The notes under the pieces: model-generated
What the model was told of the DNA's origin: nothing
The model's input: only the letters and a program-made list of their open reading frames with translations
Databases searched by the model: none
Translations under genes and position numbers: made by a program
Assembly: GCA_030549495.1 (NCBI GenBank)
Contig: JAUIRK010000993.1
Location: 975,501 to 1,039,500, forward strand
DNA length: 64,000 bases
Origin: Nectonema munidae
Taxonomy: Eukaryota; Nematomorpha; Nectonematoida; Nectonematidae
Reading direction: 5' to 3'
Shown: piece by piece, positions 1-12,152 of the stretch
Numbering within the stretch: position 1 is the first letter of the stretch
Layout: every line of letters starts with the position of its first letter

Positions 1-1489
1 GCTTACAATAAACCGACTGTTTCAGGATGTAACTGATTTTTCCATAAAAGAAGAAAAAAGGTATTGTACAGAGATTGCAGGGATCGAAAAATGAATTTTA
101 AATCCTCAAAAGCTGAAAACAAAGAAAGAAAAATCTAAAAATATATATAATGAATTTTGGAAAAATTAAAATTTATATTTACAACAAAAAAACTTAGAGA
201 GTCTTTCCTTTTTCAACTCTAAATGAAACTCAGTTCCATGGTATAAATAAAAATTTTAATTGTCAACAAGTTTGTTAGAAAAAAATCTGCAAACATTTAT
301 TCAAACTGACAAGTTTATTTCAATTTATACTTATCGATTACTTACAAAATTAATTTTCCCACACATACATTATAAAAACCTTGAAGAAACTACCAGAAAA
401 AAGACTGTTGCATAAAATCTTAAAAAATCACTTAAAAAAATCTAAATAAACTTTTTTTAATATTACTTTTCAATTCGTCCTCATTATTTGCTATCGGTAT
501 CTATTTCTTTAACCTTGATTTTATGCAAAAACAGGTTTTCAATTGGATCCTAATCCGATAAATATGGAGACAGGAAGAACAACAATATTTTTACTACGTA
601 AAAATATTTAGAAAATATATATTTTTAGTTGTATATGGGGAAAAATTATTTTGATAAGTAATCGTCAAGAATACGTTGGAATATACTTTTCAGCTTGAAT
701 AAAATTTTGAATGTATACTTTGTCAAATATAAACTTGTGGAAAATCAAAATTCTTATTTTCGCAATTAAAATTTAAATTTGTGAAATTGTTAAAATATAA
801 CAATTAAAATGTAAATTCGATTAATATATCATTTTTTATCTGCTTACGATGAAATCCCTTAGATAAGAAAGAGGCTCACCCGCCCCTCCTGCCTTTCAGA
901 AGAAACTTTCTTGAGATATAGAAATTTAAGGAATTTCAATTAGCCCCATTCATTTGGAATCAGTCTTGTGCCGTGTTTGATTTGGAGCTGTGGGCAGGAC
1001 TGTTAGAATGATTTTCATGAGTTCTCCATTCTCTTTCTTTGCCACAGCAGAAATCACAAGTATGTGTGTTATTTTTAAGTATATTTTTTGTATCCCAGCA
1101 AGGTGTTGCCTGTGTCCTTATTAAGATGCTCTCAACCTAGTATTCCATATAGAGGATGAAAAAAATTAACATCCGCTTTACCAATGATCAAATCAAGTTT
1201 TAGGCTAATCCAACAGATCTAAGAAAACTTCTACGATTTTATAACAAGTAATTCAAATACTTTTTTTTTTTGTAATTTTTCTAATTTTTTTAGATTTTTA
1301 TTTCGACCGTTTGATCATTTTTCAAACAATATTTATTCCATTTAGAGTGAAAAGAAGAATTATATTATAAATGCATTATTATCATGATCATACTTAACTT
1401 TAAAGTTTAGTTGCTGATCTAATTTATTTTGAAAAATATTCATGAAAGTATTTCTTTTTTTGATTGATATGGCGAAGTCGATGAATTTC
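1..1489. other. AT-rich stretch, no gene recognised
   Basis: No reading frame here resembles a known family. The last exons of MCM10 (its C-terminal zinc-ribbon domain) would be expected to the left of the exons seen at 2.0-3.6 kb, but I could not find them, so they are either outside the window or too divergent to see. A short cysteine/histidine-bearing minus-strand frame at 960-1136 is listed among the rejected items. Confidence 0.5.
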
Positions 1490-1624
1490 ATATTAGTGAA
1501 TGAAAGGAAAATACACAAAACAGTATATTAAATTAAACTACGCGACTTTGAAATTTTACTTTGAAAAGTCGCGTAATTTAATTTAATATACTGTTTTGTG
1601 TATTTTCCTTTCATTCACTAATAT
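1490..1624. repeat. long inverted repeat, 59-bp arms
   Basis: Arms at 1490-1548 and 1566-1624 are reverse complements with a single mismatch, separated by a 17-base spacer. A 14-base direct repeat (TATTTCTTTTTTTG) occurs just before the structure at 1449 and again at its right end at 1622. No coding potential. It could be a tiny foldback MITE or a local template-switch duplication. Confidence 0.85.
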
Positions 1625-2029
1625 TTCTTTTTTTGTATATTGGCTCTTATAGCTGCTAAGACCGAGAGCATATGGATGATTAAACCATATTTTGACTTAA
1701 ATATTTTTAGAAAGAAAATACGACTAATTCAAAAATTTTTTAAATGTGACATTTATATAAGTTAGTAAAGACGTTTTTCTAAAGAAAACGTACAAAAAAA
1801 GTTCAAATAATTTTTTTAAAAAGCATAGCGTTTGTAGTGCGAAAATAGGAATCTAATATTGGATTCATAAGAAAAAGAACCCTTTATTTATTGTGTAACA
1901 TTGTATGACTCGATTTCCTAGAAGGATCAATTTTAGTATTCATAGATTTTAGAATAAAATTCTTGACAATCAATTTTTAGCTTGGATCCAAAAAGCTATC
2001 ATTGTTATCAAGTGACAAAAAAGGTATAC

Positions 2030-2068
2030 TTATTCTGCTTCGCCTTTAAGTCTTCTTCCACAAAAGAA
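2030..2068 (-). CDS. MCM10: MCM10 small internal exon (tentative)
   Basis: A 39-base minus-strand open stretch (frame reads SFVEEDLKAKQN) lies between an AG acceptor after a pyrimidine-rich tract and a GTATAC donor. Its phase fits the preceding exon exactly: that exon ends two bases into a codon and this one supplies the third base. The residues resemble the charged stretch that follows the conserved NPNSI motif in animal MCM10 (human reads FSSQAEDELEPARKK there). The match is short, so this rests mainly on phase and position; chance is a real alternative. Confidence 0.35.
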   Translation of the reverse strand, partial: FFCGRRLKGEAE

Positions 2069-3354
2069 CTGAATTTAGATTTTTTATTTATGATTTCATT
2101 GATTCGTTTGTTCGAAAGGATTCTAATCAAAAAATAATAAAAAGATTTTAGCTACATGAAAATATACGAGATTATGGCTTTTAAACAAAATTTCAAGACA
2201 TCGAAAAAAATACACCTTCCCTAACATGATAACCATTACAGTATGCCCTACTTCTGTTCTACAAAATTGGCTTCAAAAAAAAAGTTAGCTGCATCTTTTG
2301 ATACTATTTTCATTGTAGTTGAATGACCCTCTCATGTCAAAAACTGTCAATGAAAATCAAATATACATTTTTTCACAAAAAAACATTTGAACTTAAATGT
2401 AAAAAATACTTTAGTTCACCTTAGTATTTCTCGAAGGAACCCTTAGGGAGATTTTGCGAAAAACTGGGTTTCGAAAAACATGGGTTGAGACACACTGTCT
2501 ACGCTATCGTTTGATAAAATTATCGCCATCTATCGTTATCTTTTAAATTTGAAAGAAAATTGAAATATTGCTGATGAGAAAGTTAAATTGAAATATTAGT
2601 ACATTTTCTGTCGATCCAAATTTTACATGACTCAATTAAAATAGAATTTGATGCAAAACCTTTCCCACCCACATACAATATACATATCAAATTAGGTCTT
2701 TAATTAGATACTCAATTTCAAAGACCATGATCTCCGTTTACCATTATTTATTTTCAAGTTTCTTGTTTCAAATAAGTTGATCCAAAAATTTATACTAAGT
2801 ACAAAAAGGTACCATGAATAAAATATCCACCTTGCATTAAATACACAAACGAATCTAAAAGTTCTATAAATTTTCAGTAAAATCTTTTTTTACTAAAGTC
2901 AAGACTAAGAAACTTCATAAAAATTTAAAAACATTATGAACTACTTTAGGAGTTTTTAAAGTAGTGCTTTTCTCAAGCGAATGCATTCCCAAATGATAAA
3001 AATATGTGAAACTGTTTAAAATCAATAAAAAAATTCTTAGATTTAGCTAAGAAAGAGGAAGGGCTAAGCTAAGTCCAGATGATTAAGCTTCTATTCGGAG
3101 CAAAATTCATATGAGCGGGAATTTCAAATTTATACATAGTTTAGGGTTTTTACCTAGGACACATTGAATCCCATTACGTTTTGGTGAATGGACTATGATG
3201 GCTACGAAAATGCACATACTCTTCAAGAGATATGCGATAGAAACAGTGGCGTATTCAAGAGTTAGGCGCTAAGAAGCGAGAATATCTGGCAAATACAGTA
3301 GTTATAAAATCTAAAGAAGGATTTTTATCATTGAGTAAGAAATGAAAAGCTCAC
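2069..3354. other. probable MCM10 intron, no gene seen
   Basis: AT-rich and non-coding between two MCM10 exon calls. A solitary CAGTGGCGTATTCAAG near 3246 looks like one end of a hAT-type element, without a recognisable partner end. Confidence 0.45.
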
Positions 3355-3589
3355 TCTTTATTTTCGTTTGGGTTGTTTGCATTGGCTGGTGGCAGGTTTT
3401 CAAAATCACAATTCCTACTCTTTACAATGGAATTTGGATTACTGGGTGTAAGCGTTATTCCCAGAGACTTCAATTTACTGATTGCTTTAAGGTTGTTGAC
3501 AGAGGGAGCTTCTTTTCTCGCAGTGTCTTTATTTGCATTCAAAAGAGGGTGAGTGCTCGGAGAAACGTCAAAGGTGATTTCATTATTCA
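3355..3589 (-). CDS. MCM10: MCM10 exon with conserved NPNSI motif
   Basis: Part of MCM10, a zinc-binding, DNA-binding replication factor that helps activate the CMG helicase and recruit polymerase alpha at origins and forks in the nucleus. The exon holds the conserved block KAISKLKSLGITLTPSNPNS, which parallels AITKLRAKGQVLTKTNPNSI in the vertebrate protein, just before its C-terminal domain. The acceptor AG is at 3591-3590 (weak pyrimidine tract) and the donor GTGAGC follows base 3355. The phase is continuous with the exon at 6651-6803: A at its end plus TG here gives Met. Upstream and downstream exons lie on the same strand. The family match is strong; exact ends depend on splice-site choice. 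Confidence 0.75.
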
Positions 3590-4124
3590 CTAGCATACCC
3601 TTCCCAAGTACAGGTTTAGCTGAAGAAGTATTAGGAATTAAGAAAAAAATAAAGCTAACATAAAGGAAGATCCAAAAAATGGTTCATATTTTTATCAGCC
3701 AACATTTTTTTAATTGATTTCTTAAAATATACTAATTTTATATTATATTTAAAAATTTCGTTTTTGACTCCTGTTCGCCTATTTACTTTTTCATCCTATA
3801 TTTAACCTCCTTCCATTTATTATAATTTTGAAATTTTATTTTGCACTCCTTTTTTGTTCCACTTCCCTTTCCACCCTACATTTCTAATTTTTTAAGAATT
3901 TATAATTGAACCAAAAAGAAGTCTACTTTAAAAATATGAAAGGACTCTTCAGGAAATTTATTGGAAACTAAAGATGCATATATAAAAAAAATTGTATACA
4001 TCAATCCATTATATTCAATGTCTGATTACATGTGTGACACTTACGATTTGATATATGTAAAAATTAATTTTTCATGTATAGTTCCAAGAATTACTACAAT
4101 TACACAGAACGCAATATCTCTAAT

Positions 4125-4274
4125 GGTAAAGGTAAAGGTACCATGGGGTATTTTCATTGAGAAGGCACATTTGCACCTCTTGTATCTAACTATGAGGAAA
4201 GTAGGCTTGATGTGGGATTGAACCCAAGACTGAGTTATCGAAACCCAGTATCTAACCAACTTTACTCACGCCCC
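4125..4274 (-). mobile_element. SINE-1 (tRNA-derived), copy 1
   Basis: Read on the minus strand it starts with a tRNA-like head containing an A-box-like stretch (GAGTAAAGTTGGTTAGA) and a B-box (GGTTCAATCCC). It continues through a unique body and ends in repeats of a CTTTAC-type unit. The same sequence recurs near 12.2, 19.4, 39.2 and 62.8 kb, which defines the family. Fragments of it appear as short meaningless open frames. Confidence 0.8.
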
Positions 4275-4315
4275 ATCTAATACCGGTAGTGTGGGTTATT
4301 TAACTCATTCTAGGA

Positions 4316-4574
4316 AGTGGCCTTCTTTCACCTATCTTTAATGCGGCCCGGGACGGATGCTAAATTTGCCGCCCCTTTAATTTTAAATAACACTTTAAAA
4401 GGCCCAAACCTTAATAATACTGGTATGGAAAATTGGAATAAAATGTGTAGCAAACGATTATTACAATATTATTTAGGTGTAAAATATTTCAATTACATTT
4501 TATTGATGATATACTAATACAAATAAATTCTGCGAAGAAGACGAACCGCCCCGCTCTTTCTTATTTCGCCACTG
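4316..4574. mobile_element. hAT-type MITE, 259 bp
   Basis: Ends read AGTGGC on the left and GCCACTG on the right. ATTCTAGGA is repeated directly on both sides (4307-4315 and 4575-4583), which fits the 8-bp target duplication of hAT elements plus one matching base. There is no transposase frame, so this is a non-autonomous copy. Related termini with AGTGGCGTA occur near 3246 and 52731. Confidence 0.7.
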
Positions 4575-5177
4575 ATTCTAGGAGTTTCAAAATTTTTGCG
4601 CTGTCTGTTATATATTTCCTTTGATTGACAAGTCTTTGTGTGATTTTATTGGACACTATCATCCATCATAATAGTTATTTATTTAAACATACCGTAAACA
4701 CTCGCTTTTAATGGGAACTTTTTTACCAGAATTAATTGACTAAGAACAGGGGTACTCTCCTGAAAACTATTTTTTCATTTTTATTCCTTCTTTATCTTAT
4801 ATAAATATTATATTAAACTGATATTATTATTACATAATAAACATTCTATTTATCTCTTTAACATCATAATTGACGCTTTCTTCGATATGCATTATGTAAA
4901 ATATTGTTGTGTTTTTTTGGAAAACTGCAAGTTTTTAAAGCTCAATGTTTCTAAAGTCACGGTACAGATTATCCACACATACTAAGTATGTTTCTGAAAA
5001 TAATAGCTTATAATTTGGATTCGTATCCACGTTAGCGGATTAAACAGCAGTATCGGTATTCTTTCCATATCTCATTTAAATGTGAGTTAGCACATCCAAG
5101 GATAAGAAAAAGAAGACATGAATATAACACGCCCCTCTACGGTTTCCATTGAATAATTAAAAGCTAACAAAGAAATC

Positions 5178-5872
5178 GTGTCCGGTCATTTGGCCGACAG
5201 ACATCTGCCGAATGGACATTTAGCCGACGTACATTTGGTCGAACAGACATTTCACCAAACGGACATTTGACCGAATAAACATTTAGAATAGATTTTAGAA
5301 TAAACATTTAGTATAGTTAGAATATTGTTAGAGTTAATTTTAGTATAGTTAGAATATTGTTAGTTTTAGAGTTAGTGTAGCATAGTTAGAATATTGTTAG
5401 TTTTAGAGTTAGGTTTACTATAGTTAGAATATTGTTAGTCTTAGAGTCGATGTTAGTATAGTATATTATAGTATAGCATATTTTCAAATCCAACCATAAA
5501 ATGGAAGATTTTGGAGCAGTTTTTTGTGGGTCAGTAATAACCTACAAAAATATAGCAAATTAGATTGATTACATAGATGCTTAATACTCGATGAACGCAG
5601 GTCCGAATGCAGTTATAAGCGTGAAACGTGTGCTCTGTAGACGAATACATTTCATTGGTGGCACGTAAGAATATACAAAATTGTGTTATAAATAGCGTAA
5701 GATAACATACGCATCTTTACCGTGTCGGAACATTAGGCGGAAAGATCAATTGTCTGTTCTGTCAAATGTCCGTTCGGTGAAATGTCTGTTCGGCTAAATG
5801 TACGTGGGCTAAATGTCCATTCGGTCAGATGTCTGTCGGCCAATTGTCTTTAGGCCAAATGTCCGGGTACCC
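5178..5872. mobile_element. foldback element built of GGACATTTGGCCGAA-like modules
   Basis: Both ends carry inverted arms of more than 100 bp made of diverged 15-17-base modules around GACATTTGGCCGAA; the right arm has about one module more than the left. The core (about 5310-5470) is a tandem array of four diverged units of roughly 38 bases around TATAGTTAGAATATTGTTAG. The right end reads CGGACATTTGGCC in inverted form next to GGGTACC. No transposase is present. The architecture is that of a non-autonomous foldback DNA element; the superfamily is unassigned. Confidence 0.75.
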
Positions 5873-6650
5873 AATAAAATATAAGCAATTCTAAGGATCA
5901 GTTATCGATCACCGTTCAATATGTTCATTGAATTGTTTGACAGCAAGCCTTCTTAATTTTTTGTGTTCTGTAGTAATTTTTTTATGGAAAAAATATCATT
6001 ATAATATACAATACCACCTATATTCGCAATTTGTCGTATTGCTGTGCTTTAATAGCACGATCCTCATTCCTATCCTTTCTTGATTTCAAATATTTTCATC
6101 TTTTTTTATTTTAATAAATGGAATTTTAGTGTTATATAAATAATGAACCTTACAGTTAAACTCACAATTCATGGCTTATATATAAATATTATGATAACAT
6201 AATGATATCCCGCACATATATTTTAAAAGTATGCACTAGGATGAATTTGAATAAAAAATGAAACTATTGCGAAGACCACAAAGACAGAACTATAAGACAT
6301 TTTAAGATCTGAAGCCATAAAAAATAGATGAACATTAAAGCTTATGCGTGCTTAGAAAATGCATAAAAGTGAAGTCGGTAGAGATATCAAGACAATTATT
6401 AAACTATAATTTGCCTTTTTATTTAAAGGTATTCAAGATAACTTGCATGTACAATCAAAATAAGTCTGTCGATTAATGTATTTAAGAATTAAAGTTTGTT
6501 AGTGTTTATAAGGAATTTTAGTAAATATACCTTATGGGTTTTAGGGGTAGTTATCCTCTAGGGTAAATATCTAAAACTCGGTTAAAATACCACCAAAAAT
6601 TATTTTAATAAAGCGATCAGTGGAAATGGGGTAATTTAAAGCGCACATAC

Positions 6651-6803
6651 TCCGCAAGAAGGCCATTCTCTGTTCGACAGTGATGAAAGACGCTTTGCCT
6701 TTGCTTTCCTGCTGTAAAACATCACTGAAAGAAATTTTGGCCACCTTTGTCTTCTCTACTGATGAGATGTCACCTTGGCGCTTGGCGAAAAACGCCTGAC
6801 TTT
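6651..6803 (-). CDS. MCM10: MCM10 exon
   Basis: A minus-strand exon of 153 bases (50 whole codons plus split ends) with a good acceptor (TTATTTTTAG at 6813-6804) and a GTATGT donor after base 6651. The frame reads AFFAKRQGDISSVEKTKVAK then ISFSDVLQQESKGKASFITV and so on. I do not recognise a conserved MCM10 motif in it. It is assigned because its phases match both neighbours: G|AA with the zinc-finger exon at 9084-9511, and A|TG with the exon at 3355-3589. It would be the variable linker between the OB/zinc-finger domain and the NPNSI block. Coding character is clear against the surrounding AT-rich DNA. Confidence 0.65.
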
Positions 6804-9083
6804 CTAAAAATAATACGCCCGTTTTATCACTTCCATTTTTAAAGAAACGCTGCAGGTAATGAGAAAAATAAAATGTTTAAATTTAAGAGATGGAAAGGAA
6901 CTAAGGTCTTTTAACATCTTAGAAAGGAAGATAGGAGCACACAGTCTTCAAATTTTGGGAGAGGAAGATCGATTTTTTAAAAATCATTATTTCAATTGTG
7001 AAAATTTTTCAAACATAAAAAAATTATAAACAAAAATTTTTCAAATTACTTCTGAATTGATGAAAAACTAACATAACTTGAAATAGGATATAAAATGGTG
7101 TAAAAATATTTTAATTAAAGGTTTTTAATAATAGCATACTATCTTTTTGATAATCACAATTTCTGTTGAACAAAGAAATGTAAGATGAAAGTGTCTCTCC
7201 GATACAAATGTATTTTAAAAATACAAAGATAAATCTAATATACATATAGCTCACTCCTAACATTAGTAGAAATCTCATCGAAAGAATCGAACATTTCTCA
7301 AAAGTTAGATTGGACACACAAATGATGAGGCTTCATTAATTAAACCCCGCCTTTCACAGAGTGTTCGGTAAATAACGATGATCGAATGCCCGAGAATTGA
7401 CGAACCGAAATGCATATAAATATATAAAAATAAAGCGCAAATAGGAAAATCGTTGAAGTTCATTACGAAAGGAATGGAGGATGAGAACCACTGTAATCTA
7501 GTAAATGTCACTTGGATATATTATTGCAAACAAAATTTTTTGTTTAGTTGTATTTCTTTAGGTTAAAAATGCGTAGTGAATTTGTTTGATTATGTGGTGA
7601 TGTTATATATTAGCAATTCACCAAAAATTAAATCATAAAATTTTTAGGCTCGAAATTTTTTCACTGAGTTGCACAAAAATTTCGACTTTTTTCTCAAGAA
7701 TGGTTTTAAATACAAAAAAAGTATTTAAAAATGTTTTTATACACAATCAAAATACTACCTTTTCTGTGTTTTTATTTTGAAACCGCCGAAACTGGTACAA
7801 ATTTTACAACTAATTAATTTTTTAAAATATCAAAATCAATTTCCCCAAAAGAAGGCAGATCATTTTAGTGATTAACTGTATATATAGGAACTCATAAAAA
7901 TATAAAATTTAATTCAAAATTAAAAAAAGTAAATTTTCGAAAAATTATTAGAAAAAGCAAGCTTCTTTAAAAGAATGAATTTAAAACGTAGGATCGAGAA
8001 AAACTAAAATTTGATAAATAATAAAAAGTGACTTTGCCATTGAATAATTAAAAAAAAATGGATAAGAAACGGTTTTCCAACTTGAATAATATGACAGTAC
8101 TAGACAGAAAGCTTTGAGCGGCATTGAAAATTAAAAAAAATCTATTTGAAAGATCATAGATGTTAGAAATCAAATCCTTCATTGTGAATGTGAATTTTAA
8201 ATCGTATAACGATTTTGGAGGAGAAAGATGTAATTGCTTTGATTAGAATAAGATCATAAAAGAGTTTCTTTGAAACTTTTTCTTCTTCCTCTCATGCTAT
8301 ACCTATTCCCTTTTTATTTAATTTAATGTTCTATCTTTAGTTACCGTATATTTCGGTGTATAAGTCGACCCCCAAAATGAGAGTAATTTTTTTATATGAT
8401 TTTTACTAATATCTGAGGTATAAGTCGACCTCTAAAATACAGAACTCATCCAAATTATGGGCTAGCCTAAGCAGCAGTGTAAAAGTTAACATATATAAAA
8501 CACCGAGCATTAATTAAAGACTACCCGTATGTTATTGCAAATATTCTTTTACTTACAATATGAAATAATATATAGATACTATAGATAATCTCTATAGTAG
8601 TTACCGCACCGAGGCTGTCGTCGGTATTAGCCTAAGGTTAGGCCTAGTTTCCTGCACCAATATGCCACAAGATTTAAAGGTTTGCTTTTTCTTACTGCTA
8701 TATAAGTCGACCCTGAATTGGGGGAGGGGGGGGGGCTAAAAGGTTGACTTTTACACCGAAATATACGGTATATTTTATATCTATGTTATCTACGCTGTAT
8801 GATAGATAAATTCCTTATATATTACATTGGCGTAGCTTGTTTCCTTATTTAGCACACCTAAATACCTACGCTATTCGGTTTCGCCCTTTTTAAGTAATAT
8901 TACAACTTTAATAATGGGCGGCAAAATTAAGATCGACCCAAGATGGCACTTATTGTAGGCACGCCACTTAACGGATAATCTTCATTTGAATTTAGGTAAA
9001 TACAGAAAATAACCGAAACATTTTCAAATACGTGACGAACAAAAATTCAATTAAGGCAAAAAATTTGCTAAAAAAAGTCTTAC
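6804..9083. other. MCM10 intron, mostly featureless
   Basis: Only the TA-flanked MITE at 8344-8768 is recognisable. Minus-strand open frames near 7.1-7.5 kb have no family resemblance and are probably chance. At 8824-8970 a piece bounded by TTGGCGTAGC and inverted GGCGTGCC-like ends may be one more small MITE. Confidence 0.55.
8344..8768. mobile_element. MITE with 27-bp TIRs and TA target duplication
   Basis: The left terminus CCGTATATTTCGGTGTATAA and the inverted right terminus match at about 25 of 27 positions. TA flanks both sides (8342-8343 and 8769-8770), as expected for Tc1/mariner/pogo-type insertion. Internal copies of TATAAGTCGACC occur. There is a poly-G run near 8725. Non-autonomous; no open frame. 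Confidence 0.75.
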
Positions 9084-9511
9084 CGTTATTTTGGACTGCA
9101 TGAAGTCTGACTAAACCTTTTAAGGAGTCAGACGTCTGTTGAACATTCTTGCAAAAGTTTGAATCCCTTTCATGAGAGAGATTGGGCAAGATACCTAACT
9201 CTTCAAATGTCAGCATGCCTATCGGATTAGGATTGCTATTTTCATTTGGTTTACCATTTGCGATTCCCTTTCCCATTTTGCGATAAGAAAACTGGGAGTT
9301 GTAATTCCTTGTAAAAGTTTTATTTTTTCCTCTAGCTCCAGGGGTCTGAGAAGAATACGAAGAATTCAACGCATTTCTCCTCCCCAAACTTTTCTTCAGC
9401 AAGGACTGTAGATGATAAACGCAGGATTCACTTTCCGCCTTATTAATAAAGTTTTTGCACTTGACTCCATTCTTAGATACTCCATTACAAAAGCCGAGAT
9501 CAATAGACTGT
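9084..9511 (-). CDS. MCM10: MCM10 zinc-finger exon
   Basis: Encodes the MCM10 CCCH-type zinc finger in the internal DNA-binding domain: C-x(8)-C then C-x(2)-H, within LGFCNGVSKNGVKCKNF and ESCVYHLQSLLKK. The vertebrate protein has FGTCKAKKKNGEPC and CEYCQYHVQAQYKK there. The domain binds single-stranded DNA and polymerase alpha. After the finger comes a basic, Asn/Ser-rich linker with a GMLTFEELGILP segment. The acceptor is TTGTTCTCTAG ending at 9512; the donor is AACG|GTAAGA after 9084. The apparent Met start upstream in the same frame lies in the intron and should not be used. The zinc ligands all appear present. Confidence 0.85.
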
Positions 9512-10549
9512 CTAGAGAACAAAAATTTGCAAAATACATAATTATGTCTTATCGGTTGACAATTGAAATTCATTGCAATAAAAAATCTATTGCTAAAATT
9601 AAGGAACATTGACTTCTTTTAGAAAAATTTACATTATATTTAGGAAATTTCCATAGAATTCAATGTTTAAATATCAAAATGAAGCTGATTTTAACTTTTA
9701 CTCCAAATAGTTTCATCAAAAATTAAAAACGATGCCACAGTGTTTTTCAATGATTTATTGACTCTAGAAAATTGTACATATTAAACAAAGATTAGCCCAA
9801 GAGTCAATAAGAAATGATCGATAATTAACTTAAAGGGAGGGTTGGGGAGACGCAGTGAGAGATTTTAATGGGATAGGAGTGGAAGTAGTATTAAATAAAA
9901 TTAAAAACTTGATTAATTTTTTTAATTTTTGTAAGCGAAGGTGAGAGATCGCTTAAATATTTTAAGTATTTGGTGTAGCAGAGAGATTTTATGAGTATTT
10001 GGAATCACAGTCGTATTTATGCCACACAAGTCGACTATTTCCCTCCTATTCTGCAACGATATATCATATATAAAATGGGATAAGGATACTCACGTTTTAA
10101 GCGTTAGGAGTTTTCAAATTCAATATTAGACATCTTTCATCAAAAATTTCTACTCACTATTATGCTATTTAAACTTCGATATGAGAATTCTTAACCTTTT
10201 CAGGCCAAATGTAACACCAGTGTTGCATAAGAAAAACCGCGCGCTTTAGCTTATATAAAAGCTCAAAGAAAAAGATATACAGAGGTTTTCTTAATTTCTT
10301 CGAAATTTATACCTAAAATCCAGAAATCAATATGAGAAGGTATAAGTGAAGGAGATTAATTTGAAATGACTTGTATACATATAATATATAGTGCGGACAG
10401 ATAGTTTATGCACATGTCAGATAATATAATCTAGCAACACACCGATAAATATAACATATAAAATAGCGAATGATGTATCTAAAAAATGCATAATGAAACA
10501 GTATGCCTAAAAATAATAGTCGCCTCTTACTATACGAATTTCAAACATT
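9512..10549. other. MCM10 intron, no gene seen
   Basis: AT-rich, no recognised family on either strand. Confidence 0.5.
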
Positions 10550-11220
10550 GGACGTATTTTTTAACGGCCAAAATGACGGGTACTGATAAACTGGCACTAT
10601 TCGTGATAGGGAAAGCACTCAAACCAATATGCTTCAAGGGTGTCAAGTCCTAACCCAGAGACTAAACAGTAAGCAAGAAGGCCTGGATAACGTGCGCGAC
10701 CTTCTGTGATTGACTAAAGAAACTCGACAAATCTTTTCGTCTTAAAAAATGTAATATCGCCTTGGTACTCGACAAAGCTCCCTCCCACGCAAAGACACAT
10801 CTCACCAACATCAAACCTTATTTCCTTCCACCAAACACCACATCGCGCACCCAACCAATGGACTAGGGTATCGTCAGGAACACCAAAACTCATTACAGAC
10901 GCCTACTCGTTGACAGACTCACCACATCTATGGATAGCGACTTCACAACCATCAATGTCCTTGACATTCTACATCTACTGCAACGGGCCTGGTCGTCAGT
11001 CACTCCCAGTACCATTGTCAACTGCTTCAAACATGTTGATTTCTTCACCAACTCTACTGACCCATCCATAAATGATGATCCCAAACACCACATATCACTG
11101 CAAAACTTCTCAGACGAGCCACTAAGTCGAGAGTCTACTTCTCAGTCTCATTTACTGACTAGGTCTCCATCCACCAAGACATTGCAACAACAGAACAAGT
11201 CAGATACGAGACTATTGTAA
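10550..11220 (+). pseudogene. pogo/Tigger-type transposase remnant
   Basis: The plus-strand frame shows the DDE part of a pogo-superfamily transposase: MTGTDKLALFVIGKALKP, the second catalytic aspartate in CNIALVLDKAPSHAK, then FLPPNTTSRTQPMD with the third aspartate. After that comes INVLDILHLLQRAWSSVTP, typical of TIGD/jerky-like proteins. In-frame stops follow GVKS, PRD, FCD and PMD, so it cannot be expressed whole. The N-terminal helix-turn-helix half is missing, and I found no terminal repeats. It sits in an MCM10 intron on the opposite strand. Confidence 0.75.
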
Positions 11221-11393
11221 AGAAAATCACAATCCTATCACTCGCTCGCCACCCCTCCCACGGCTTCTGCTGCACAAGATTTTTCTAATAAACTGAAACA
11301 ATGTTTACAATATCATGACAATTCTAATAACGAAATGTTCTTACATCTGATTATACTTGAAAATTTTGTCTACAATGTAAAGAGCTTCAAAAT

Positions 11394-11850
11394 TTGAAAT
11401 TCGCTATACAAACTTAATTTGTTACTAAATCGCTTCGAGACCCAAAATTTTTTTTGTTTTTCAATAATTGGAATTATCAAGAAAATGTTTCACAATCTAA
11501 AAACTTTAATACTAGGAAGGCTTTTTTTATTTCGTTAAATTGAAATTTCAATAGACTGAATTCTACTAGAATGACTGGTATTATAAATAAACTTGTTTTA
11601 TATATTAATACAAAAAAAATTTATTCTGAAATCAGATTCCTCGCTAAGAAAAAAAATTTTTTTAGGGTGGCTTCAAGTGGCAAAATTTTTTGCTAGTCAT
11701 CTAAGAACAAATCTTTAAGCTGGGTTATTCTTTCCATTACTATGTGTAAAGTTTAGTTTTTTAACAACTTAGGTTATACATAAATTTATGCGTCTTAATG
11801 AATCTATATCTGTGTGTGTGTGTTACTCAAGGCTTTATTTTCCAAAAACA
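11394..11850. repeat. unclassified dispersed repeat, copy A
   Basis: About 450 bases starting near AATTCGCTATACAAACTTAA and ending with a short TG run and TTACTCAAGGCTTTATTT. The same sequence recurs at 13140-13865 with few differences outside an insertion. No open frame or terminal inverted repeat was found, so the class is unknown. Confidence 0.8.
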
Positions 11851-12152
11851 AACTCATACACGATTTTTTTCACAATTAATGAATAGTGCATGGTCTTTTA
11901 TTCTTTTTTCTTTCAATTGACATATTACACATAAATGACACGTATCACACAGTGTATAGAAAAAAAGAAGTCTGCTTCTCTAAGTAATCTGAAATTCCTC
12001 TATTGTCGCCCATCAAAAAAATCGCTTCGTTCTCGAACCTTTTGACCATTCTCCTCGAACTTTGAAACATGGAGTTCACTGTATTTAGACTTTTTCTTTA
12101 GGTTTAGCCAATATAAAAGTGGGAAAATGAGATTAAAATTTATAAGAAAAAA

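Larger units (their letters stand above)
3590..6650. other. MCM10 intron carrying several repeats
   Basis: Non-coding between two phase-matched MCM10 exons. Besides the SINE, MITE and foldback element listed separately, 3597-4124, 4584-5177 and 5873-6650 show nothing recognisable beyond AT-rich sequence. Confidence 0.6.

Noticed and set aside
960-1136. Minus-strand frame with THTCDFCCGKEREWRTHENH, resembling a C2H2 finger exon
   Set aside because: It has an AG acceptor and a stop, but the motif spacing fits no finger I can name. It also does not match the MCM10 C-terminal zinc ribbon expected here.
9412-9612. Plus-strand 66-codon frame
   Set aside because: Antisense shadow of the MCM10 zinc-finger exon.
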